A stretch of DNA of 64,000 nt, taken from assembly GCA_016700115.1 (NCBI GenBank), contig CP064999.1:1860001-1924000 (forward strand), given 5' to 3'. The notes below the pieces were generated by a model that was not told where the DNA came from, did not search any database, and saw nothing but the letters and a program-made list of their open reading frames with translations. The position numbers and the translations under genes are program-made. Within the stretch, counting starts at the first letter, position 1, and each line of letters begins with the position of its first letter. This DNA is from Sphingobacteriales bacterium (GTDB lineage: Bacteria; Bacteroidota; Bacteroidia; Chitinophagales; UBA2359). Below, one piece after another: positions 35,195 through 46,000 of the stretch.

Positions 35195-35660
35195 TTACCC
35201 GGTAAATATTGATTGGCGGTCAAAGTTACGTCTAATTTGATAAAATCTACAAATTGCAATTATGCAAAATGTTTTTGAGTGTTGGCAGGAAACTCACAAA
35301 TTGAACGTGAGGTTGGAATTAAATTTGGGTAATTATTGGGGGTTCTATAAGAAAAGAGTGCACTTGTGGAGTGGTGAATAGTCGGAAAGCCCGTTAAAAT
35401 ATAAAACCTCGAAGAGGTGAAATGATTGTAACAAACAAACGCCTGGCGACAAAGAACCCTGAAAGGGTGATATTAAAAATTTAATCAGAAATAAGATAAT
35501 AAGGGTTCAATCTTTTACGCCGTCAGATTTGCCGCTTAACAATACCAAAAACCCGATAAAATAAGGATTCTATTTCCAACCTCACGTAAATTGAGTAAAT
35601 ATCAGGCTAAAACTGAATTGATACCGTGTCGAAACCAAGTATGAGATTTTAATAGGGACT
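35195..35660. other. Non-coding segment with inverted-repeat-bounded element
   Basis: No gene is supported. Inside lie the 300-bp element 35297-35595 (see next entry) and the short palindromic words acctcgaagaggt (about 35407) and accctgaaagggt (about 35457), both resembling the acctgaaagggtt motif of the dispersed repeat at 2245. Confidence 0.6.
35297..35595. repeat. About 300-bp element with inverted ends
   Basis: acgtgaggttggaa (35305-35318) is repeated in reverse orientation as ttccaacctcacgt (35574-35587); the similarity extends outward over caaattga/tcaattt. The interior has no ORF. It resembles a non-autonomous inverted-repeat element, but no target-site duplication was identified. 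Confidence 0.5.
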
Positions 35661-36980
35661 TCAATAAGCCTCAACAGACATAAAAGCAACTTCCATCAAG
35701 TTTTCAGAGTTGATGCTTTCAAGGGAAACCGGGCAGGTTTCGTTGACGAGCAAAGGGTCGTAAGGGGTAACAACTTTTATATAGTTGTCGGTAAAACCAT
35801 ACATAGATTGCCCGTTGGTTTCGGCTTCGAACAAAACAGGGCGTGTAGTTTTCAGGTGTTGCTGATAAAAAAACCGGCGCTTTTTATCCGACAAGATGTG
35901 TAACATTTTGCTTCTTTCCTGCCTAACGGAAAGAGGTACAGGGGGATTAATATTCAAAGCATGGGTGTTGGGGCGCTCGGAATATGTGAACACATGTAAA
36001 TAAGAGACATCGAGTTGATTGAGGAAATTATAGGTGTCTAAAAATTCTTCGTTTGTTTCAGAAGGGAATCCTACAATCACATCTGCCCCTATGCAGCAAT
36101 GTGGCATAAGCTGTTTGATTTTAGCAACTCTTTCGGCATATAATTCCCGCACATATCTACGGCGCATTAACCGCAGGACCCGGTTGTTGCCGGATTGAAG
36201 CGGGATATGAAAATGGGGCATGAACCGCTCAGATTTTGAAACAAATTCAATGATCTCATTTGTTAAAAGATTGGGTTCTATGGATGAAATCCGGATACGG
36301 GGGACCGGAGTTTTGTCTAATGCTTTGATGAGGTCGAGAAATGTTTTTTCTTCCGGCTTTTCGGTGTTCAATTGCCGGCCATAGTCGCCGATGTTTACTC
36401 CGGTCAGCACGATTTCCTTTACACCAAACTGAACTATTTCATGAGCACTGCGCACTATGTTTTCAATGGAATCGCTGCGGCTGCTGCCGCGTGCAAGCGG
36501 AATAGTGCAAAAAGCACATTTATAATCACAACCGTCCTGTACTTTTAAAAACGAGCGGGTACGCTCTCCCGAAGAATAAGCATTGACAAAAAAATCAACC
36601 GATTTAATATCACTGACAATGTATGTGCCTTTTTGTTCGCCGGTTAGCTTCAGAAGATGTTGCGGGATATTAAATTTCTCGGATGCACCTAACACTAAAT
36701 CTACTCCCGGTATTTCAGAAATTTCGGCCGGTTTTAGCTGTGCATAACAACCTACCACTACGATTCGGGCATCGGGCGAGTATTTTAGTGCTTCTTTTAT
36801 GACCTTACGGCATTTTTTGTCAGCATTGTCGGTAACTGAACAGGTATTGATAACATATACATCGGGCTGTTCGTGAAAGGCTACAGTATTAAAGCCATGT
36901 TCCTGCATGAGTCTTCCCATTGCCGATGTTTCGGAGTAGTTTAATTTGCATCCTAAGGTATAAAAAGCGACTTTTTTCAT
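35661..36980 (-). CDS. mtaB: tRNA t6A methylthiotransferase MtaB
   Basis: MtaB adds a methylthio group to t6A37 of tRNAs reading ANN codons, using radical SAM chemistry. ATG 36980 gives MKKVAFYTLGCKLNYSETSA; the open frame extends 21 codons further upstream with no family similarity. The 439-residue protein has the N-terminal cluster cysteines C11, C47 and C78, the radical SAM triad C151-C155-C158 (DGCDYKCAFC), and a C-terminal TRAM-like domain (about 375-435). TLGCKLNYSE favours MtaB over MiaB or RimO. It is divergent from the oxidoreductase gene at 37144. Confidence 0.93.
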   Translation of the reverse strand: MKKVAFYTLGCKLNYSETSAMGRLMQEHGFNTVAFHEQPDVYVINTCSVTDNADKKCRKVIKEALKYSPDARIVVVGCYAQLKPAEISEIPGVDLVLGASEKFNIPQHLLKLTGEQKGTYIVSDIKSVDFFVNAYSSGERTRSFLKVQDGCDYKCAFCTIPLARGSSRSDSIENIVRSAHEIVQFGVKEIVLTGVNIGDYGRQLNTEKPEEKTFLDLIKALDKTPVPRIRISSIEPNLLTNEIIEFVSKSERFMPHFHIPLQSGNNRVLRLMRRRYVRELYAERVAKIKQLMPHCCIGADVIVGFPSETNEEFLDTYNFLNQLDVSYLHVFTYSERPNTHALNINPPVPLSVRQERSKMLHILSDKKRRFFYQQHLKTTRPVLFEAETNGQSMYGFTDNYIKVVTPYDPLLVNETCPVSLESINSENLMEVAFMSVEAY

Positions 36981-37106
36981 GCAGCAGGTTCTGAAAACGG
37001 ATGCAAAATTACTAAACTGTTCTGATAATATGAAAATAAACAACGGATACGGGCAAGTTACGCTTGTTTTTAAAGGTCAACCTGTTAAAATCAGCCCATA
37101 AAATGC

Positions 37107-37114
37107 TAACTTTG
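37107..37114 (+). promoter_or_regulatory. Putative -7 box for the polysaccharide gene group
   Basis: TAACTTTG fits TAnnTTTG, 29 bp before the ATG at 37144; the -33 element is not clear. Confidence 0.4.
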
Positions 37115-37143
37115 CGCCTCTTTTACCAATCAAGTAGAACGGA

Positions 37144-38109
37144 ATGCTTAATGTTGGCGTTTTTGGTGCCGGACACCTTGGAAAAATCCACCTGAAACTG
37201 CTTAAATCAATCCCGCAATTCCATGTTGTCGGATTTTATGACCCGGATGAAGACAATGCGCTCCGCACAGCCGCTGAATTTGAAGTTCACAGGTTCACGG
37301 ATGCTACATCTCTGATGATGGCGATTGATGTAGCCGACATCGTAACTCCAACTCCGGAACATTTTCCTACCGCCTGTTTAGCGCTCTCACTGAACAAACA
37401 CATTTTTATAGAAAAACCTTTGACAAGTACGGTAGCCGAGGCAGAAGAAATGGTGCGTCTGGCACGGAGAGCCGGAGTGAAGGCACAGGTTGGACATGTG
37501 GAACGCTTTAATCCGGCATTTTTAGCCATCAGCAAAATGGATCTTCAGCCCAAATTTATCGAAACCCACCGACTGGCGCAATTCAACCCACGCGGAACTG
37601 ATGTGTCGGTAGTGCTGGATTTAATGATTCACGATATTGATATACTGCTCACAATGGTAAAGGATGAAGTTGCTGAAGTTCGCGCAAGTGGGGTAGCTGT
37701 GGTTTCCAACACACCCGATATTGCCAATGCGCGTATAGAATTTGCGGGTGGATGTGTTGCCAATTTAACCGCAAGCCGGTTATCGGTAAAAAATATGCGC
37801 AAAACCCGCATCTTTCAACCCAATGCCTATATCAGTATAGACTTTTTAGAAAAGCAAACTGAGATTGTCAGTTTAGCCGACCAACCGGAAGAAAAATTTC
37901 TTTCACTTGAAGTTTATCCCAATGCAACCGATACACCTAAATATTTGCTCTTTGATAAACCTGCGATAGAGCCGGTCAATGCTATTCAAATGGAATTGAC
38001 ATTATTTGCACAGAGCATTTTAAACAATACTCAGGAAGAAGTGCCGATTGAAGATGGATTGCGGTCTATGCAATTAGCTTACCGGGTAATGGAAGAAATG
38101 AACCGATAG
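37144..38109 (+). CDS. Gfo/Idh/MocA-family NAD(P)-dependent oxidoreductase
   Basis: The 321-residue protein has an N-terminal Rossmann motif GVFGAGHLGKIHLKLL at 5-20, HIFIEKPLTSTV (about 90-101) with the family lysine, and a C-terminal domain with the MIHDIDILL segment carrying the likely catalytic histidine. Members oxidise or reduce sugars and sugar nucleotides, inositols or biliverdin-like compounds. The sugar-nucleotide genes 1-5 kb downstream make a polysaccharide-precursor role plausible, but the substrate cannot be read from sequence. It is the first gene of a plus-strand series after divergent mtaB. Confidence 0.9.
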   Translation: MLNVGVFGAGHLGKIHLKLLKSIPQFHVVGFYDPDEDNALRTAAEFEVHRFTDATSLMMAIDVADIVTPTPEHFPTACLALSLNKHIFIEKPLTSTVAEAEEMVRLARRAGVKAQVGHVERFNPAFLAISKMDLQPKFIETHRLAQFNPRGTDVSVVLDLMIHDIDILLTMVKDEVAEVRASGVAVVSNTPDIANARIEFAGGCVANLTASRLSVKNMRKTRIFQPNAYISIDFLEKQTEIVSLADQPEEKFLSLEVYPNATDTPKYLLFDKPAIEPVNAIQMELTLFAQSILNNTQEEVPIEDGLRSMQLAYRVMEEMNR

Positions 38110-38222
38110 CAGGCAAAAGAATAATTAAGCCGTTTTTTATCGGTGAAATGAGATAACAAGGGGTTGCTGTTACCGGGTTACAGACAACGCCCTCCAATTT
38201 TAAACCTAAACGATCTAACACA

Positions 38223-39119
38223 TTGAGTACCCAACAACATCATTCAATTTTCCGAAACATAACGGGTTTTGCAATGCTGTGCTGTGCTTGTTGGGCAATG
38301 ATGCTGGTTTATGGATGTTCAAAATCTGAAAGCATGCCTGCTTATATTCAGATTAACGGGATGCAAGTATTGGCCCTTAGTGAACAAGGCAGCGCTTCGG
38401 CAAATATCAGAAACGTATGGGTTTTTGCCAATTCTCAATCTTTGGGGGTTTATGAACTGCCGGCATCTGTTCCTGTTTTGGAAGAAGGGCTTACTCAGAT
38501 TGTATTGAGGGCGGGAGTGATGAACAACGGAATTTCGAGTACCCGAACTATTTACCCGTTTTATGCTCCGGATACTTTTAGTGTACAACTCACTCCCCTA
38601 CAAACCGTAAACCGGTCGAGTTTAATCAGATATACCGGCAATACTGCTTTTGCTTTGAATGCAGACTTTGAAGTTGGCAATAGTTTTACTGACCTGAACC
38701 CCGAAACCAACTTACTGACCTTGACCAATCATCCCAACAATGTGTTTGAAGGTTCCCGCTCTGCAATGCTGACGCTTAATGCGGTTAATTCCGGATTTGA
38801 AATCGGCACCCTCGATAAGTTCCAGCTTCCCGGAAACAAAGTTGCCGTTTATTTAGAAATGAACTACAAATGCGATCAACCTTTTTTGGTTGCATTGAAG
38901 GGCACCAATGAAACCGGCGACGGAGCTGTGTTGCCACAACTATATGTCAACAAAAAGGAAACCTGGAACAAAATATATATAGACCTGACCGAAACCGTTT
39001 CGGCTTTTAATTTACAGGGGTTAAATCAAATTCAGTTGATTTTTAAAAGTGAGCTTGAAGAAGACCTCGAACAGGCGGTATTTTTTTGGGATAATGTAAA
39101 AATTTTGTATCAACTTTAA
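38223..39119 (+). CDS. Unknown lipoprotein in the polysaccharide gene group
   Basis: TTG 38223 is preferred because it supplies a basic residue before the hydrophobic signal and gives a lipobox LVYGC (cysteine 32); the ATG at 38274 would leave a signal of only 14 residues without a charge. The 298-residue mature part is beta-rich, with a long C-terminal stretch resembling a carbohydrate-binding jelly roll (FEIGTLDKFQLPGNKVAVYL, then IYIDLTETVSAFNLQGLNQI and AVFFWDNVKILYQL). I do not recognise a named family. It ends 12 bp before the sugar transferase, suggesting co-transcription and a role in surface glycan handling (inference). Confidence 0.75.
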   Translation: MSTQQHHSIFRNITGFAMLCCACWAMMLVYGCSKSESMPAYIQINGMQVLALSEQGSASANIRNVWVFANSQSLGVYELPASVPVLEEGLTQIVLRAGVMNNGISSTRTIYPFYAPDTFSVQLTPLQTVNRSSLIRYTGNTAFALNADFEVGNSFTDLNPETNLLTLTNHPNNVFEGSRSAMLTLNAVNSGFEIGTLDKFQLPGNKVAVYLEMNYKCDQPFLVALKGTNETGDGAVLPQLYVNKKETWNKIYIDLTETVSAFNLQGLNQIQLIFKSELEEDLEQAVFFWDNVKILYQL

Positions 39120-39131
39120 AACTTAGCCATT

Positions 39132-40625
39132 TTGTCTGTCAGCTACACCATCTATAATGACCAAATTCCTCCTACAGTTGCAGAAGTGCCGTTTGACAGG
39201 CTAACTGTGATGCGGAGGGCTAAAGTTGTGGGCGTTGCTTTATACATCCTGTTCGACTATCTTGCTGCAGTGATCACCTGGACGCTCTTTTTCACCTACC
39301 GCAAAGTTGCCGTTGAAGGCTATGCTTTTGGTTGGGATATTTTGGATACTCCTCGGTTTTACTCAGGAATTTTGATCATCCCGTTAAGCTGGTTGTTTTT
39401 ACATTTTGTTTCGGGCAGCTACTCCGATATTTACCGGAAATCGCGAATGACAGAGTTGTATCGCAGTCTTGTTACCACCTTTTTAGGTGCAGTTGCTTTG
39501 TTTTTTCTGGTGTTGATTGATGATGTAGTTACTGATCAGGTGGGGTATCAAAAACTGTTTGCTGTATTGTTTGGACTTCAATTGCTTTCGACCCTGACTG
39601 TTCGGATGATTATTCTTACAATTGCCAATCACCGGTTGCGTATAAATGCCGTAGGCTATAACACCATTATCGTTGGCGGAAACGGCAAAGCGGTCAAACT
39701 TTTTAAAGAAATTTCAAGTCGCAAGAGATCGTTGGGCTACCGGTTTTTAGGATTTATTGAGGCCAACGGCAAACGGTCTAATAATCTTGAAAAACTTATC
39801 CCCAGTTTGGGAACTGTAGAAGGGCTGCCCCAAATCATCGAAAAATACCACATTGATGAAGTTATCATTGCCATTGAAACCTCTGAACATCACCGCATTA
39901 ACGACATCATCAATCAGTTGGCTGAACAGAAAATTGTAATCAAAATCATCCCTGATATGTACGATATCCTTGCAGGGTCAGTTAGAATGAACAATGTACT
40001 GGATACAGCGCTCATCGAAATTTATCCCGATTTAATGCCCGAATGGCAACGCATCATCAAAAGAGGTATTGATATTCTTGCTTCGGGTGTTGTTCTGATG
40101 TTGTTAAGCCCGCTTTACCTCTTGCTTGCTGTCAGGGTCAGAATGTCGTCACCCGGTCCCATTTTCTATTCCCAACAACGTGTTGGCAAGGGCGGGAAGC
40201 CATTCACCATCTATAAGTACAGGTCTATGTATATAGATGCCGAAAAGTCAGGACCACAATTGTCAAGCAAGCACGATTACCGGATTACTCCTTTTGGCAG
40301 GTTTATGCGAAAATGGCGGTTAGATGAAATTCCACAGTTTTACAACGTGTTGAGAGGCGATATGTCGCTGGTAGGCCCGCGTCCGGAACGTCGCTACTAT
40401 ATAGACAAAATTGTTGTCGAATCCCCTGCCTACCGGCATTTGTTAAAAGTGCAGCCCGGTATTACTTCACTGGGGATGGTAAAGTTCGGCTATGCAGAAA
40501 ACGTTGAAGAGATGATTGAACGCATGCAACATGACCTGCTGTATATCGAAAATATGTCATTGGCATTGGATTTCAAGGTAATGATTTACACAATTTTGGT
40601 ATTGCTTCAAGGCAGAGGTAAGTAA
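39132..40625 (+). CDS. Polyprenyl-phosphate sugar-1-phosphate transferase (WbaP/WcaJ type)
   Basis: This enzyme starts surface polysaccharide repeat units by moving a sugar 1-phosphate onto undecaprenyl phosphate. The 497-residue protein has four N-terminal helices (about 30-165), a Rossmann-like CoA-binding_3 domain (about 175-300, NTIIVGGNGKAVKLFK) and the C-terminal Bac_transf domain. Visible motifs are KRGIDILASGVV, SSPGPIFYSQQRVGKGGKPF, YKYRSM, RKWRLDEIPQFYNVLRGDMS and LVGPRPE. The TTG start at 39132 is used; ATG 39210 is an alternative that would begin just before the first helix. The transferred sugar cannot be predicted. Confidence 0.93.
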   Translation: MSVSYTIYNDQIPPTVAEVPFDRLTVMRRAKVVGVALYILFDYLAAVITWTLFFTYRKVAVEGYAFGWDILDTPRFYSGILIIPLSWLFLHFVSGSYSDIYRKSRMTELYRSLVTTFLGAVALFFLVLIDDVVTDQVGYQKLFAVLFGLQLLSTLTVRMIILTIANHRLRINAVGYNTIIVGGNGKAVKLFKEISSRKRSLGYRFLGFIEANGKRSNNLEKLIPSLGTVEGLPQIIEKYHIDEVIIAIETSEHHRINDIINQLAEQKIVIKIIPDMYDILAGSVRMNNVLDTALIEIYPDLMPEWQRIIKRGIDILASGVVLMLLSPLYLLLAVRVRMSSPGPIFYSQQRVGKGGKPFTIYKYRSMYIDAEKSGPQLSSKHDYRITPFGRFMRKWRLDEIPQFYNVLRGDMSLVGPRPERRYYIDKIVVESPAYRHLLKVQPGITSLGMVKFGYAENVEEMIERMQHDLLYIENMSLALDFKVMIYTILVLLQGRGK

Positions 40626-40946
40626 CTGTAATTGTTCAGCATGATTTGGTTTTTTTCAACAATCGTACTGCCACGCTCTTATACAGGCATTGCTGTTCGA
40701 AGCAGATTTTCAAACTGCAACTCCCTTTTCATTGAGCAAATGTCCAACCCAATCCACCAAATTCATTTGACTTTCCGGTAAAAATTGCCGGATTTTTGGG
40801 GTTTATTATCCGCTTTCGAAACACTGACCCCAATCATTACCAATCAAGTTGAACGGTCAGGGGTGGAATGTTTAGAATTTGCCCCCACTTTTTTAGACGA
40901 ATGTTTATATTTACGCCCTCTATGATACAAGCTATAATATAATTGT
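40626..40946. other. Intergenic region with weak terminator, no gene seen
   Basis: A short hairpin (tccgg/ccgga, 40774-40792) followed by ttttt may end the preceding transcript. The remaining sequence shows no ORF or repeat. The TATATTTA word at 40906-40913 is a weak candidate -7 box. Confidence 0.4.
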
Positions 40947-41915
40947 ATGAATAAAATACTAATTACCGGCGGAGCAGGGTTCATCGGAAGTTCACTGGCA
41001 GACAGATTGGTGCAAAACCCCGAGAATAAGGTGGTGTTGGTTGACAATCTGCTCACCGGATCTTTGTATAAACTTCCTTCTGCAAAGCTGGACAACTGGA
41101 AGTTTGTAAAATGCAACGCCAACGACTATGCCGATATATCGGCACTTATGTTTTCACATAGCTTTGATTATGTGTTTCATTATGCCGCAGTAGTAGGTGT
41201 ACAACGAACCCTCAACAATCCCACACAGGTGTTGGAAGATATTCAGGGCATTAAAAACATCCTGCACTTGTCAAAAAATACCGGGGTAAAGCGTGTTTTT
41301 TATGCATCCTCTTCTGAAGTGTATGGAGAGTCGGTAAGGTTTCCACAGGATGAAATCAGTACTCCGCTCAACTCTCGCTTGCCTTATGCGGTGGTAAAAA
41401 ATGTGGGGGAAGCATTTTGCACCTCATATCATCGCGAATATGGGTTAGACTACACCATTTTGCGTTTTTTCAACACCTATGGGCCTAAACAAAGCGCTGA
41501 TTTTGTTATTTCTAAATTTTTGAGAGCCGCCCTTCAAAATCAGCCAATCACCATTTACGGAGACGGATTGCAAAGCCGCACTTTTTGTTATATAGACGAT
41601 AATGTCGATTCGGTTTTAGATACTTTTTACAACAACCGGTTCACCAATGATGTCATCAATATCGGCAATGATGTGGAAACAACCATTTTAGATCTGGCAC
41701 ATACCATTCTGGAGGTTTGTGATACCACTTCTGAAATCGTACACCTGTCCCCTCTGAAAGAAGGCGATATGAGTCGGCGGCAACCCAACCTGAGCCGGAT
41801 GATTCAATTGCTGCATCGCCCCCATACTACTCTGACTGAAGGGTTGCGAAAAATTGTAGAATCGGATGTTTTCCATCTGCTCAACAATCTTACCCCCGAA
41901 AAGGTAAAAGTATAA
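40947..41915 (+). CDS. NAD-dependent nucleotide-sugar epimerase/dehydratase
   Basis: This 322-residue extended short-chain dehydrogenase has the NAD loop TGGAGFIGSSLADRL at 7-21, the catalytic S and Y-x-x-x-K in SSSEVYGES and LPYAVVKNVGEAF, and RFFNTYGP, a strong marker of the UDP-glucose epimerase, UDP-glucuronate decarboxylase and dTDP-glucose dehydratase group. Its precise reaction is not readable; the absence of a clear glucuronate-binding signature leaves epimerase most likely. It lies 100 bp before galE on the same strand and supplies precursors for surface polysaccharide by context. Confidence 0.88.
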   Translation: MNKILITGGAGFIGSSLADRLVQNPENKVVLVDNLLTGSLYKLPSAKLDNWKFVKCNANDYADISALMFSHSFDYVFHYAAVVGVQRTLNNPTQVLEDIQGIKNILHLSKNTGVKRVFYASSSEVYGESVRFPQDEISTPLNSRLPYAVVKNVGEAFCTSYHREYGLDYTILRFFNTYGPKQSADFVISKFLRAALQNQPITIYGDGLQSRTFCYIDDNVDSVLDTFYNNRFTNDVINIGNDVETTILDLAHTILEVCDTTSEIVHLSPLKEGDMSRRQPNLSRMIQLLHRPHTTLTEGLRKIVESDVFHLLNNLTPEKVKV

Positions 41916-42014
41916 GGTGGTAAAAAGCAGCGATGCCATAAATTTTTAATTCTTCAGGTCTTTGGTTTAAAGACGGAACTTTAAACTCATATAACAATAC
42001 TTTCCTGCATTTAA

Positions 42015-43031
42015 ATGAAAATTTTAGTAACCGGCGGATGTGGCTATATAGGTGCTCATACCTTAGTTGACCTGATAGAAAATGGATTTGAGGTCATAAC
42101 TGTTGACAACCTTTCCCGGTCCGATACGCGGTTACTGGAGGGTGTTTTTAAAATTACCGGACAAAGATTGCAGAATTACCCCATTGACCTGTGCGATGCT
42201 GTTGAAACGGATTCATTGTTCAATCAACATCCCGATTTGACCGGTATTATTCATTTTGCTGCCTATAAATCTGTGCCGGAATCGGTTGCAAACCCATTGT
42301 TGTATTATCACAACAACCTTGCTTCATTGGTTAACATTCTTCGGGCTGTTGAAAAATTCAAGATCCCTCATTTTATTTTTTCTTCTTCCTGTTCGGTTTA
42401 TGGCAACACCGAGCAACTACCGGTAACTGAAGAATCGCCGTTGCAAAAAGCTGAATCTCCTTACGGAAATACCAAACAAATCGGGGAACAAATTATGGCC
42501 GATGTGGCCAAAGTAAATCCAATGAGCAGTTTTATTTCTTTGCGTTACTTTAATCCCGTGGGGGCACATCCTTCGGCCTTTATCGGTGAATTGCAGGAAT
42601 CGGCGGAAAATCTGGTGCCCATCATCACACAAACCGCCATGGGTATTCGCAAAACGATGACAGTTTTTGGAAACGATTATCCAACCAGAGATGGGAGCTG
42701 TGTGCGCGATTATGTTCATGTTTCAGACATAGCCAATGCCCATACCAAAGCCCTGCAATACCTGATTGCACAAAAAAACGAGCAGAACTATGAAGTCTTT
42801 AACCTCGGCAGCGGAAACGGGGTAACTGTTCTCGAAGCCATTAAAGCATTTGAGCAAGTGAGCGGACAATCACTTCCCTATCAGATAGGTCCGCGGCGTG
42901 ACGGCGATGTGGTAAGCATATATTCCGACAACCAAAAAGCAACCCGTCTGCTTGGATGGCAACCTCGCTACTCGCTTGCCGAAATGATGCTTTCAGCCTG
43001 GAAATGGCAACAGGTGATGAATCAAAAATAG
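42015..43031 (+). CDS. galE: UDP-glucose 4-epimerase
   Basis: GalE interconverts UDP-glucose and UDP-galactose (or the N-acetyl forms). The 338-residue length is right for GalE. The motifs are TGGCGYIGAHTLVDLIENG at 6-24, SSSCSVYGNTEQLPVTEESP with catalytic serine, SPYGNTKQIGEQIM with YxxxK, YFNPVGAHPS and RDGSCVRDYVHVSDIA. These match GalE more closely than other epimerases. It closes the plus-strand polysaccharide group and converges with the metalloprotease gene, only 20 bp away. Confidence 0.94.
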   Translation: MKILVTGGCGYIGAHTLVDLIENGFEVITVDNLSRSDTRLLEGVFKITGQRLQNYPIDLCDAVETDSLFNQHPDLTGIIHFAAYKSVPESVANPLLYYHNNLASLVNILRAVEKFKIPHFIFSSSCSVYGNTEQLPVTEESPLQKAESPYGNTKQIGEQIMADVAKVNPMSSFISLRYFNPVGAHPSAFIGELQESAENLVPIITQTAMGIRKTMTVFGNDYPTRDGSCVRDYVHVSDIANAHTKALQYLIAQKNEQNYEVFNLGSGNGVTVLEAIKAFEQVSGQSLPYQIGPRRDGDVVSIYSDNQKATRLLGWQPRYSLAEMMLSAWKWQQVMNQK

Positions 43032-43051
43032 GACAAAACGAGGCTGTTTAC

Positions 43052-46000
43052 CTAATAACGAACCTGCCAAACTCCTATTGCTCCTGCATTTTGGCGATAG
43101 AGGTTGAAGTCTGTTATGTTTACCTGACCATCTAAATTGAAGTCGCCGTCATAATAACCGTTTACACCTCCCCAAAACTGAAAAACCGGGGCATAATCCA
43201 TATAATTGATGATGCCGTTGGGATGTGCATCTGCACACCGGAGCGCAAAGGTCAGGTTTGGGGTCAGGGTTAACTGATGTTGTCCACCAACTACAAATGC
43301 GGGCAAAGTAAACGGATAGGGGCTACCGGTATTGGGCAACGAAGCCAAAGCAGCACTGACTACGCTGATATGGTTGCGGTGAACTACCCGAAGGCGGTAG
43401 GCATTTCCGCTCACTACTCCCTGAGTAAACAAAGCCCCTTCAGTACCATCTGTTTCAATGATATAACCATCATTTCTGAGCAAGGCTGCCCGTCTTGCAA
43501 CAATGTTATAGGAAATATCGAGGGCTTCGAGGAGTATCCAATCTACTGTGTTGGCAGGTATGGAAAGAGTTTGTTCTGTTCCGGCATACCACCAGGGCCA
43601 CCGGTTAAAGGGCTGAAGGTTGGGTATCCATCCGTTTTCAGATAATTGGGTGAACATGCTGATATTGGCAGAATTGTAAGGACCCTCCAACCATAAACGA
43701 GCATAAGCACGAGTGCCGTTATTAGAAAAAACACCATTTAGAGAGATATTATCCAAATACAGGTTGTTGCCGTTTCCGTTGAGGTTGACAAAACGCAGCA
43801 ATATTTGCGAACCTGCGTAACTGCTGAGGTCAATGGTTTCGGTTCTCCAAAGGGAACAGTTGGCAGGAATAAAGGCAGTCGTTGAGTTAGGGGCAGTTGC
43901 CAGGGTACTTCCCGATTTTGAATAGACAGAAGTAAAAGTTTGTCCGCAATTGGTCGAGACCTCTACCCGCAGTGCATCGAATTGAACCGAACTGTATGCG
44001 GCGTAAGCTATATCGAAGCTGAGCGAAAGAGCGGTGTATGCAGACAGATTATACAGAGGGGATACCAGATAATCTTCCTGTCCGGTATCGTTTTGGTTAA
44101 AATTGGCAAACATGGCTGAAATTCCATGGCAGAAAGTACTTCCTGAAGCCCATTCCATACTGCCGGGATCAGGGTTTTGAACGGTAAAATTTCCGGAGTT
44201 GATGCCTCCTGAAAAATTATTGGAATAGGGCAGACCGGCTGCCTGATATTGACTTAAAGAGGAAATGTCCGAACTGACGGGCGGGCAATTTTCACTAAAA
44301 AGTTGCACGGTATAATTTCCCGGAATTGTAGCGGTATAGGTTTGTTGCGTAGCGCCGTTGAGCAGGTTGCCGTTCAGCAGCCAACGGTAGCCAAACTGTT
44401 CAAACCCGGAAGGAATGGCAGATGCAGTCAGCAATGCCGAACCTCCGGCACATATCTGTGCTGTTGCAGGGGAAACAACGGGTGCGGGGGGAATGGTGCA
44501 GGGCAAAGTGCCGTTCAGGGAGATATTGTCCAGATACAGATTGTTTCCGTTTCCGTTTACGTTCACAAAGCGAAAGATTACTTCCGCACTGTTGAAACTG
44601 CTGAGGTCAACGGTTTCTGACCTCCAATAGGAGCAGTTGGCAGGGGTAAAGGAAGTCGTTAAGTTGGGAGAGGTGGCTAAGGTACTGCCCGATTTTGAAT
44701 AAACGGTGGTAAAGGATTGTCCGCAATTTGTCGAAACTTCTACCCGCAAGGCATCAAACTGAACGGGACTGTATGCGGCATAAGCAATATCGAAGCCAAG
44801 AGTAATGGAAGCAAAGTTTGACAAGTTGAACAAAGGAGACACCAGATAATCTTCCTGACCGGTGAAGTTTTGATTAAAGTTTGCAAACAGGGCTGAAACG
44901 CCATTACAGGAACTGCTTCCTGAAGCCCATCCGATACTGCCCTGATTGGGATTTTGAACGGTGAAATTTCCGGTGCCGGTGCCTGCTGAAAAAGTATTGG
45001 AATATGGCAAAACACCGTTTTGATACAGACTAAGTACCGTTGTTGCTGAAATAACTTCAGGGCATGTTTCACTGAACAGTTGCACAGTGTAATTTCCGGG
45101 CTCTGTGGCGGTATATGTTTGCTGAACAGCGCCAACCAGCAAGTTGCCGTTCAGGAACCAACGGTAGTTGTATTGGTCAAACCCGGAGGGAATGGCCGAT
45201 GCCGTCAGTAAAGACGAACCACCTGAGCAGATTTGAGCAGATAGCGGGGAAATAGTGGGCGGCGGGGGAGGGCAGGCAGGCACACCGGTAATACAGATAT
45301 TGTCTAAATACAGATTTTGTCCATAAACCCCCGAAAGCGTAACGCCAAACCGTATTACAGCTATTTGACCGGTATAGGGAGTAAGGTCTATGTTTTGAGC
45401 CGCCCATTGACTGCATCCCGAAGGTTGCCACGAGGTAGTTTCTGTTCCGGCTACAGAGGCTAATGCAGATTCTGCTGCCTGATAAACCGTAGTATATGTC
45501 AGACCACAGTCGGTTGAAACTTCGACGGTAAGGGTGGTAATCAGGTTGGCAAAAGTTTGTATGTATGCACGGTCAAACGATAGAAGCGCAGACTCATAGC
45601 TACCGAGATCCACCGGAGGAAGGAGAAAACGGTCGGTCGTACCGTTGTTGCCGATATTGTATCCAAAGCTATTATAGCGCAATACATAATTGCCGTTTTG
45701 AGCACAGTTATTCAACAATAAGGCATCAAATGTAACCTGTCCGTCCTGATTCTGATATTGCCAGGTTTCAGGCAAAACCCCATTTTCCAAATCGTTGCAA
45801 AAAGGTAGGTCTGTAATCGGAGACTGATAGGCAAACTGCATACATTTTTCGTCATTAGCCGGGTAAGCATCAGTATTGCCATTGGGTTGCTGGGTATAAA
45901 CTGTTAGCGTATGCTCTCCGGCAGGTACTGTAATTTCAGGAAGAATAATATCGAGCGCAGCACCGGGGAGAAGACTGCCTGTCCATGGGAAAATGTATTG

